A stretch of DNA of 64,000 nucleotides. Source: Sphingobium yanoikuyae. Its GTDB lineage: Bacteria > Pseudomonadota > Alphaproteobacteria > Sphingomonadales > Sphingomonadaceae. Positions 17,285-23,885 of the stretch are shown here, in pieces; position 1 is the stretch's first letter, and each line of letters starts with the position of its first letter. The stretch is taken from contig NZ_CP139979.1 of the NCBI RefSeq assembly GCF_034424525.1, positions 3,993,001 through 4,057,000 of the forward strand, read 5' to 3'. The notes under the pieces were generated by a model. It did no database searches and was not told the origin of the DNA. It worked only from the letters and a program-made list of their open reading frames with translations. The position numbers and the translations under genes were made by a program.

Positions 17285-18402
17285 GCGCTCAGGACTGGCG
17301 CCGTATCTTCGGCCTGCGCGAGGCAGGCGTCTATTATGCGCTGGCACTGCTGGTCGCGGTGCTGGCCGGCATCGCCGCCAGCCGGGGCCTGCCCGCCTAT
17401 ATCAGCGGCCAGAATCTGGGCAATATCGCCTATCAGGCATCGCTGGTCGGAATCATGGGCGTGGCGATGACGGTGATGCTGATCACCGGCGCTTTCGATC
17501 TGTCGGTTGCATCGGTGGCGGCGCTGGCAGCAGCCGTGCTGATCGCGCTGGCAGGACAGATCGGCTTTCCCGCAGCCGCCCTCGCCGCGCTCTGCACCGC
17601 GGCGGCGATCGGCCTGCTGAACGGCATGATCGTGCAATTTGTCGGCATCAATGCCTTCATCGTCACGCTGGGCACGCTGACGGCGGTGCGGGGGCTGGTG
17701 CTGATCCTGACCGACGGGCGATCGCTGATGGTCGAGCAGCCCGCGATATTGGCGCAGATGCTGGCGTTCGAGAGCGCGCGCTTTGCCCCCTTCTGGCCGC
17801 TGATCGGCATTGGCCTTGGCTTGCTGGGCCTGGCGATCGCGCGGCGGCGCCCCTTCATCGGCGTTGGCGGCATCGCGCTGTTGGGCGGCGCACTGCTGAC
17901 CGGGCGTACCTTCACGGTCGCTGCGCCGGTCCTCTATCTCACCCTGTTCGCCGGGCTGGTCTGGTTCGTCCTGCGCTTCACCGTGATCGGGCGGCGGGTC
18001 TATGCCGTCGGCGGCAATGCCGAGGCGGCGCGCCTGTCGGGCATCAATGTCCATGCCTATCGGATCGGCGCCTTCATGCTGTCGAGCGGCGCGGCGGGCT
18101 TTGCCGGAATCCTGTTTGCCTGCCGGCTGGGCGCGATCAACCCGACCGCGCTGCAGGGCGCCGAGCTGACCGTGATCGCGGCGGCCATCCTGGGCGGCAC
18201 GTCGCTGTTCGGCGGGGCCGGTAGCGTGATCAAGACGGTGGTCGGCGCGCTGCTGCTCTTCACCCTGACCAATGGTTTCAACATCCTCAATCTGGGCGCC
18301 AATTATCAGGGCCTGATCGAGGGCATCGTCGTCGTCGCGGCGGCCGCCATCTACACCGTCGGCGCCGGCCGGGCGCGGCGCCCCAAGGGAGTATCGGCAT
18401 GA
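17281..18402 (+). CDS. Sugar ABC importer permease (RbsC-like)
   Basis: This 373-residue protein has about 9-10 membrane segments and the family motifs NLGNIAYQASLVGIMGVAMT and VYAVGGNAEAARLSGINV, the cytoplasmic coupling loop. It ends with the GGTSLFGGAGSVIKTVVGAL stretch typical of ribose-type permeases. It forms the channel for the importer and overlaps both neighbours by 4 bases. Confidence 0.92.
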   Translation: MSAQDWRRIFGLREAGVYYALALLVAVLAGIAASRGLPAYISGQNLGNIAYQASLVGIMGVAMTVMLITGAFDLSVASVAALAAAVLIALAGQIGFPAAALAALCTAAAIGLLNGMIVQFVGINAFIVTLGTLTAVRGLVLILTDGRSLMVEQPAILAQMLAFESARFAPFWPLIGIGLGLLGLAIARRRPFIGVGGIALLGGALLTGRTFTVAAPVLYLTLFAGLVWFVLRFTVIGRRVYAVGGNAEAARLSGINVHAYRIGAFMLSSGAAGFAGILFACRLGAINPTALQGAELTVIAAAILGGTSLFGGAGSVIKTVVGALLLFTLTNGFNILNLGANYQGLIEGIVVVAAAAIYTVGAGRARRPKGVSA

Positions 18403-19592
18403 CCCGCCCCACGCTGCGCATCGCGGTGCGCCGCTTCGGCCCGTTCGAAAGCGCCATCGTCAAACAGTTCGCCGATTTCCGGGCGACGACCGGCATCGAC
18501 GCCGCGATCGAGCCGGTCGCCATGGACCTCAATCCACTGCACGAGGCGATCATCGGCCAGCGCGGGCTGGCGACCGGCGATTGGGACATCGGCTTCATGG
18601 CGACCGACTGGCTGGCGCAGGCACAGGCCGAAGGCCTGCTGGAGGATCTGGCGCCGCACATGGCGCGCGTGCCGATCCCCGATTTTCCGCAGGCCTGGAG
18701 CCCATCGCTGACCAGCATGCAGCGCTTTGCCGGCGGCTATTGGGGGATGCCCTATCATGACGGTCCGGAATGCCTGGTCTATCGCAAGGATCTGCTGGCG
18801 GCGGCCGGGCTGGAGGTGCCGCAGACATGGGCCGATTTCCACGCCGCGGCGCGGGTGCTGCATCGCCCGGAGGAACAGCGTTACGGCACGGTGCTGGCCC
18901 AGTTTCCCGACGGGCATAACGGCTTCTATGATTTCTGCATCCATATCTGGTCGCGCGGCGGCGAGCCGTTCGACACGGCCGGCCGCCCCGCCTTCACCAG
19001 CCCGGCCGCTCATGCGGCGCTGGATTATCTGCGCGATCTCGCCGGCGACACTGGGGCTGTAGCGCCGGGCGGGCGCGACCTGGACAGCGTGGCGTCGGGC
19101 ATGTTGTTCGCGCAGGGCAGGGTCGCGATGATGGCCAACTGGTTCGGCTTTGCCGCCTATGCCGACACGGCCGAGGACAGCCGGGTGCGCGGACTGGTCG
19201 ATGTCGCGCCGCTGCCGGCGGGGCCGGGCGGTCGCAGCGTGTCGCTCAACGTCTTCTGGGTATTGGCGATCGGCGCGGGATCGCGCCACAAGGGGCTGGC
19301 CTGGGATTTCCTGCGCCATCTGGCGAGCGCGCCGATGGACCGGCTGACGACGATGGAAGGTGCGATCGGGGTGCGCCGGTCGAGCTGGACCGATGCCGAG
19401 ATCAACGCCAAGATCCCCTATTATCACCGGCTCGACTGGCTGCATGACCATGCCCGCGAAATGCCGCTGACGCCGCATCTGGCCGCGATTTCCCATGTCG
19501 TCGACGAGATGCTGGGCCGGGCAATGACCAGCGACGCGCCGACGCCCGCCCTGCTGGCGCAGGCGCAGGCGGCGGTGGAGGCGCTGCTGTGA
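18399..19592 (+). CDS. Second leaderless solute-binding protein family 1 homologue
   Basis: This 397-residue protein has a maltose-type binding-protein pattern (WGMPYHDGPECLVYRKDLLAA; GRVAMMANWFGFAAY; FLRHLASAPMDRL). It starts MTRPTLRIAVRRFGPF, with no hydrophobic leader and no upstream alternative because its ATG overlaps the permease stop. Like the homologue at 11940 it should stay in the cytoplasm. It sits between an importer permease and a dehydrogenase. Two such proteins beside CoA-transferases are unlikely to be coincidence; their biochemical role is unknown. Confidence 0.75.
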   Translation: MTRPTLRIAVRRFGPFESAIVKQFADFRATTGIDAAIEPVAMDLNPLHEAIIGQRGLATGDWDIGFMATDWLAQAQAEGLLEDLAPHMARVPIPDFPQAWSPSLTSMQRFAGGYWGMPYHDGPECLVYRKDLLAAAGLEVPQTWADFHAAARVLHRPEEQRYGTVLAQFPDGHNGFYDFCIHIWSRGGEPFDTAGRPAFTSPAAHAALDYLRDLAGDTGAVAPGGRDLDSVASGMLFAQGRVAMMANWFGFAAYADTAEDSRVRGLVDVAPLPAGPGGRSVSLNVFWVLAIGAGSRHKGLAWDFLRHLASAPMDRLTTMEGAIGVRRSSWTDAEINAKIPYYHRLDWLHDHAREMPLTPHLAAISHVVDEMLGRAMTSDAPTPALLAQAQAAVEALL

Positions 19593-20653
19593 GCGGCCTG
19601 CGCCAGAGCTGGCCGATGCCGTCCGCCCCCCGGCCGATCGTCATCATCGGTGCAGGCGGGATCGTGCAGGACGCGCACCTGCCCGCCTATCGCAAGGCCG
19701 GTTTCCCGGTCGCGGGCCTGTTCGACACGAACCAGGCGCGCGCGACGGCACTTGCCGCCCAATGGGACGTTCCACGGGTCTTTGCGTCGATCGAGGAAGC
19801 CGCCGCGCAGGACGCGATATTCGACATCGCCGCGCCGCCGGTCGCCCATTGCGCCATCCTGAACGCCCTGCCCCATGGCGCGAGCGTGCTGTTGCAGAAG
19901 CCGATGGGCCTGACCCTGGCCGACGCGAGCGCGATTCGGGCCGCCTGCCGGGAGCGGGAACTGATCGCCGCGGTCAATTTCCAGCTACGCTATTCGCCGA
20001 TGATGCTGGCGGTCGCCGATGCCGTCGCACGCGGCGATCTGGGCGAGCTGGTCGAGATCGAGGTGCATCTCAACCTGGTGACGCCCTGGCATCTGTTCCC
20101 GCATTTGAACGACAATCCGCGCGTCGAAATGGTGTCCCACTCGATCCATTATCTCGACATGATCCGGGCGCTGGTGGGCGATCCCCGATCGGTGTTCGCG
20201 CGCAGCTATGGCCACCCGTCCAGCCCGCTGGCCGACACCCGGACCAGCGCGATCCTGGACTATGGATCGACGATGCGCGTCACCCTGTCGATCAACCATC
20301 ATCATGATTTCGGTCGCCGGTTCCAGGACGCTGCCTTCCGCGTCGAGGGCACGCACGGCGCGGCGATGGTGAAGCTGGGCCTGCTGCTCGACTATCCGAT
20401 TGGCGAGGCGGACGAATTGTGGATCGCGCGCAAGGGCAGTCCATGGGCGCAGCAGCCATTGCAGGGCCGATGGTTCCCCGACGCCTTTGTCGGCCCGATG
20501 GCCAATCTCCAGCGCTTCAGCGCCGGCGAGGACGCGCGCCTTTCCACCCATGTCGAGGATGCCTGGCGCACCATGGCGCTGGTCGAGGCCTGTTACCAAT
20601 CCAACGCACAGCCCGGCACCCCCCTGCCCGGCCTTGAGGAGACAGATACGTGA
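19589..20653 (+). CDS. Gfo/Idh/MocA family NAD(P)-dependent dehydrogenase
   Basis: This 354-residue protein has a Rossmann motif (GAGGIVQDAHLPAY), the catalytic Lys motif (QKPMGLT, normally EKP) and a C-terminal substrate domain with VSHSIHYLDMIRAL. Members oxidise sugars or inositols at C1 or C3. D-apiose dehydrogenase (ApsD) is also from this superfamily, so given the apiose genes downstream this is one candidate, but no motif proves it. It starts GTG 19589 by GTGA overlap and is coupled to the SDR that follows. Confidence 0.82.
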   Translation: MSGLRQSWPMPSAPRPIVIIGAGGIVQDAHLPAYRKAGFPVAGLFDTNQARATALAAQWDVPRVFASIEEAAAQDAIFDIAAPPVAHCAILNALPHGASVLLQKPMGLTLADASAIRAACRERELIAAVNFQLRYSPMMLAVADAVARGDLGELVEIEVHLNLVTPWHLFPHLNDNPRVEMVSHSIHYLDMIRALVGDPRSVFARSYGHPSSPLADTRTSAILDYGSTMRVTLSINHHHDFGRRFQDAAFRVEGTHGAAMVKLGLLLDYPIGEADELWIARKGSPWAQQPLQGRWFPDAFVGPMANLQRFSAGEDARLSTHVEDAWRTMALVEACYQSNAQPGTPLPGLEETDT

Positions 20654-21378
20654 TCGATCTTTCGGGCAGGACCGCCCTTGTCACCGCCGCCGCCCATGGC
20701 ATTGGCCGCGCCTCCGTGCTGGCGCTGGTCGAGGCCGGCGCTCATGTCATCGCCACCGATATCGATGAGCGGTCACTGGCCGAGCTTCAGGGCGAGCGGA
20801 TCGAGACCGCACGGCTGGACGTGCTGGACCGGGACGCGATCGACGCGGCATCGGCGCTGACGGCGCGGGCCGACATCCTGTTCAACTGCGCCGGCGTGGT
20901 CCATGGCGGGACCGTGCTGGAGGCGTCGGACGAGGATCTGGACTTTGCCTATGCGCTGAACGTCAAGGCGATGACGCGGATGGTCCGCGCCGTGCTGCCC
21001 GGCATGATCGCCCGTCGCGAGGGCGCGATCATCAACATGGCGTCGGTCGCCTCCAGCGTGAAGGGCGTGCCCAACCGCTTCGTCTATGGCGTGACCAAGG
21101 CAGCCGTGATCGGCCTGACCAAGGCGGTGGCCGCCGACCATGTGGGACAGGGCGTGCGTTGCAACGCGATCTGCCCCGGCACCGTGGACACGCCCTCGCT
21201 CAACGCCCGGCTGGCGGCGCAGGGCGATTATGACACGACCCGTGCTGCCTTCGTCGCGCGCCAGCCGATCGGCCGGCTGGGCCGGGCGGAGGAGATTGCA
21301 GATCTGGTCGTCTATCTGGCCGGTGCCACCTACACGACCGGGCAGATCCACAATATCGATGGCGGCTGGTCGATCTGA
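20650..21378 (+). CDS. SDR dehydrogenase resembling 2-keto-3-deoxy-L-fuconate/rhamnonate dehydrogenase
   Basis: This 242-residue classical SDR has the cofactor motif TAAAHGIG, NCAG and the Ser-Tyr-x3-Lys site in FVYGVTKAA. The long match to INMASVASSVKGVPNRF, GVRCNAICPGTVDTPSLNAR and FVARQPIGRLG recalls 2-keto-3-deoxy-L-fuconate dehydrogenases and the related L-2-keto-3-deoxyrhamnonate 4-dehydrogenase of Sphingomonas. Such an enzyme would serve non-phosphorylative breakdown of L-fucose or L-rhamnose, both expected products of the GH29, GH78 and GH106 enzymes nearby. The matching dehydratase and diketo-hydrolase are not in the window. Confidence 0.8.
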   Translation: MIDLSGRTALVTAAAHGIGRASVLALVEAGAHVIATDIDERSLAELQGERIETARLDVLDRDAIDAASALTARADILFNCAGVVHGGTVLEASDEDLDFAYALNVKAMTRMVRAVLPGMIARREGAIINMASVASSVKGVPNRFVYGVTKAAVIGLTKAVAADHVGQGVRCNAICPGTVDTPSLNARLAAQGDYDTTRAAFVARQPIGRLGRAEEIADLVVYLAGATYTTGQIHNIDGGWSI

Positions 21379-22586
21379 TGCTGCGGCGATCGCTGTTCCT
21401 GCTGGCGACCTGCGCGCTCGCCACGACCGCCAGTGCAGAAAGCTGGGTGCCCGCCTGGTTCGCGCCGCCGATCGGCTATGAACCGGCGATCAAGGATGCG
21501 CTGGGTCGCCCCTACGACAATGAGACGGTGCGCCAGACCGTGCGGATCGGCAGCGACGGGGCGGTCATCCGCCTGCGCCTGTCGAACGAACTGGGCGATG
21601 CGCCGGTCGCGATCGGCGGCGCATCGATCCTGCGGCTGGATGCCGCAGGCCATCCGGTTGATGGCAGTCTGCGCAAGCTGATGTTTGCCGGCCAGCCCGG
21701 CGCCATCCTGCCGGCCCATGCGCCGATGCTGACCGACCCCCTGCCGCTGGCCGTGAAGGCCGGCGAGACCCTGGCCGTCAGCATCCATTATGCCGGGCCG
21801 GCGACCGTCGCCGCCCATGCGCAAATGGTCGACATTGCCGGACCAGGCGACTTTACCGACCGGACCGAATGGCCGGCGCCGCGCCGGGCGCGCGCGGGCG
21901 GCATCGTCAGCGCGGTCGAGGTGGAGAGCGCCAAGCCGGTCGTGCTGGTGGCGTTCGGCGATTCGATCACCGAAGGCGCCGGCGCATCGCCGGGCAAGGG
22001 CATGAGCTGGCCGGACCAGCTGGCAAGGCTGCTGGCCAAGGACAGGGCCGGGCAATGCTGGGCCATCGCCAATGCCGGGATCAGCGGCAACCGCCTGCTG
22101 CATGACGGACGCGGCCCCAATGCGCTGTCGCGCTTCGACCGCGACGTGCTGGCGGTGCCGGGCGCGACCCATGTCCTGATCCTGGAAGGGATCAACGACA
22201 TCGGCAAGGTCAGCGACCCGGCCCGCCAGGATCAGCAGGTTTCGGCCGAGCGGATCATCGCCGCCTATCGGCAATTGCTGGCGCGGGCGAAGGCGCGCGG
22301 GCTGCGCGTCATCATCGGCACGCTGCTGCCCTATGAAGGCGCGGCCTATGCTGACGAAGCGGGCGAAGCGCGACGGCAGAGCGTCAACCGCTGGATCCGT
22401 GACAATGCGCGGCTGTTCGACGCCGTGGTCGATTTCGACGGCACGATGCAGGAGCCGGGCCAGCCCGGCGTGATGCGATTGTCCGACCAGATTGGCGACC
22501 ATCTTCACCCCAATGATGCGGGCTATGGACGGATGGCGGCGGCCGCGCTGCCAGTCATCCTGGCACAGGGAGCATGCAGGCAATGA
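21378..22586 (+). CDS. Exported SGNH/GDSL esterase
   Basis: This 402-residue protein has a cleavable signal (MLRRSLFLLATCALATTASA). A beta-rich N-terminal domain (about residues 20-180) is followed by an SGNH hydrolase: block I FGDSITEGAG, block II NAGISGNRLL, block III EGINDIG and block V HLHPNDAGY with the catalytic Asp and His. This type often deacetylates plant polysaccharides or glycosides. It is TGATG-coupled to the SDR and co-transcribed with a beta-propeller hydrolase. Confidence 0.85.
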   Translation: MLRRSLFLLATCALATTASAESWVPAWFAPPIGYEPAIKDALGRPYDNETVRQTVRIGSDGAVIRLRLSNELGDAPVAIGGASILRLDAAGHPVDGSLRKLMFAGQPGAILPAHAPMLTDPLPLAVKAGETLAVSIHYAGPATVAAHAQMVDIAGPGDFTDRTEWPAPRRARAGGIVSAVEVESAKPVVLVAFGDSITEGAGASPGKGMSWPDQLARLLAKDRAGQCWAIANAGISGNRLLHDGRGPNALSRFDRDVLAVPGATHVLILEGINDIGKVSDPARQDQQVSAERIIAAYRQLLARAKARGLRVIIGTLLPYEGAAYADEAGEARRQSVNRWIRDNARLFDAVVDFDGTMQEPGQPGVMRLSDQIGDHLHPNDAGYGRMAAAALPVILAQGACRQ

Positions 22587-23650
22587 CGGACAGGATCATG
22601 AACAGGCGCCATTTCATCGGCGCGGCGACAGCGGGCCTGGGTGCCCTGGCGGCCGATGGCGCGATGGCGCGGAGCGGCCGGGGCGATCCGATCGGCCCCT
22701 ATCGCACCCCCTATAAATATCCCAAGCTGGTGCTGGCCGGATCGGGCGTGAAGGGCAGTTTCGACGAGAAGCTGGTCGACTGCCCCTTCGTCTTTTCGCA
22801 CGAGGGGCGCTTCTGCATGACCTATGTCGGATGGGACGGCACCGGTTATCAGACCGGGCTCGCCGAGTCCGACGATCTGGTCAACTGGCGACGCAAGGGC
22901 ATCATCCTGGCCCGCAATCCCGACGATCCGATCACCCGCTACAATATCGCGTCGGCATCCATCCTGCGCGAGAATGACCTGATGTCGCCGGGCCGGCTGA
23001 TCAAGGTCGATGGCCATTATGTCTGCGCCTGGCACGCCTATCCGGGCACCGGCTATGAAGCCGGTCCGGCGGTCATCGGCCTCGCCTACAGCAAGGATCT
23101 GATGCACTGGGAAAAGACGCCGCCGATCCTGTTCCCGGACGGCGGCGCGCCCTGGGAGGAAGGCGGGCTCTACAAGCCCTATCTGATGAAGGTCGGGCGG
23201 ACCTATTATCTCTTCTACAATGCCAAGACCAAGGGCGAGCCCTGGCATGAGCAGACCGGCCTTGCGACATCCACCGACCTGGAGCACTGGACCCGCCATC
23301 CCGCCAGCCCGCTGCTGCGCAACGGTCCCAAGGGCAGCTGGGACGACCGCTTCGCCAGCGATCCGGTGGTGCTGCGCCATGGCGGGCAATGGGCGATGTT
23401 CTATTTCGGCCTGTCGACCGACGGCAAGGCACGCGACCTGCTGGCGCTGGGCGACAGCCTGACCGATTTCCGCAAGGTCGACGAGATATTGGTCGATGCC
23501 GGCCCACCCGGATCAGTGGACGAGAAATTCGCCCACAAGCCCTCGATCATCCATGCCAGGGGCGCGCTCTATCATCATTATTGCGCGGTCAGCGGCAAAT
23601 GGCCCAATGATGTGCGCGGGATCAGCGTGGCGCGGTCCATCCCCTGGTAG
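22583..23650 (+). CDS. Tat-exported five-bladed beta-propeller hydrolase (GH43/GH137-like)
   Basis: This 355-residue protein has a twin-arginine leader MNRRHFIGAATAGLGALAA. The ATG at 22583 is coupled to the esterase stop by ATGA; 22598 is also possible. The body has repeated blades with the pattern DxxxWxK (LAESDDLVNWRRKG; AYSKDLMHWEKTP; ATSTDLEHWTRHP) typical of GH43, GH117, GH130 and GH137 propellers. An arabinofuranosidase-like activity is plausible but the exact family is not assigned. It is the last gene of the ten-gene operon; its stop region carries a 15-base tandem duplication. Confidence 0.72.
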   Translation: MTDRIMNRRHFIGAATAGLGALAADGAMARSGRGDPIGPYRTPYKYPKLVLAGSGVKGSFDEKLVDCPFVFSHEGRFCMTYVGWDGTGYQTGLAESDDLVNWRRKGIILARNPDDPITRYNIASASILRENDLMSPGRLIKVDGHYVCAWHAYPGTGYEAGPAVIGLAYSKDLMHWEKTPPILFPDGGAPWEEGGLYKPYLMKVGRTYYLFYNAKTKGEPWHEQTGLATSTDLEHWTRHPASPLLRNGPKGSWDDRFASDPVVLRHGGQWAMFYFGLSTDGKARDLLALGDSLTDFRKVDEILVDAGPPGSVDEKFAHKPSIIHARGALYHHYCAVSGKWPNDVRGISVARSIPW

Positions 23651-23667
23651 GCCATCCCCTGGTAGGC
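23636..23667. repeat. 15-base tandem duplication spanning the stop codon
   Basis: CCATCCCCTGGTAGG occurs twice head to tail, so the last codons and TAG stop of the propeller gene are repeated just outside the gene. A third partial copy, CCATCCTCTCC, follows. This looks like a replication-slippage event without coding effect. Confidence 0.85.
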
Positions 23668-23711
23668 CATCCTCTCCAGATAGGAAAATCACCGCTTAAC
23701 TTCGCACATTT

Positions 23712-23763
23712 CCCGCACATTTTGAAATTTCCGTACGCATGTTGGAAATTTCATGTCTGCGGG
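23712..23763. repeat. Imperfect long inverted repeat downstream of the propeller gene
   Basis: GAAATTTCC (23724-23732) and GGAAATTTC (23744-23752) are perfect 9-bp arms around 11 bases. The symmetry continues outward imperfectly (CCCGCACAT versus ATGTCTGCGGG). It lies 60-110 bases after the stop in a locally AT-rich gap between convergent transcription units. It could be a bidirectional transcript end or part of a small inserted element. Confidence 0.6.
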
Positions 23764-23784
23764 CGTCTGTCTTCCGGGACAGTT

Positions 23785-23855
23785 TAGTGGTCCGATTCTG
23801 ACATTCGATACCGTTTGCGGCGACGTCGCGCTCGAATGTCAAAATCAATCCACTA
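23785..23855. repeat. 24-base inverted repeat element, MITE- or IS-end-like
   Basis: The arms 23785-23808 and 23832-23855 begin with TAGTGG and end with TGACATTCGA; 20 of 24 positions pair. A GC-rich palindrome (GCGACGTCGC, 23820-23829) lies inside. There is no transposase gene nearby. The composition differs from flanking genes, so this may be an IS remnant, a miniature element, or a strong transcript-end hairpin for the convergent genes. Confidence 0.55.
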
Positions 23856-23885
23856 GCATGACCGCCCCGGATAGGACAGCAGCCG

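Noticed and set aside
23651..23885. Complete insertion sequence between the propeller and GH42 genes
   Set aside because: Only about 235 bases with inverted repeats and no transposase frame; reported as repeats instead.
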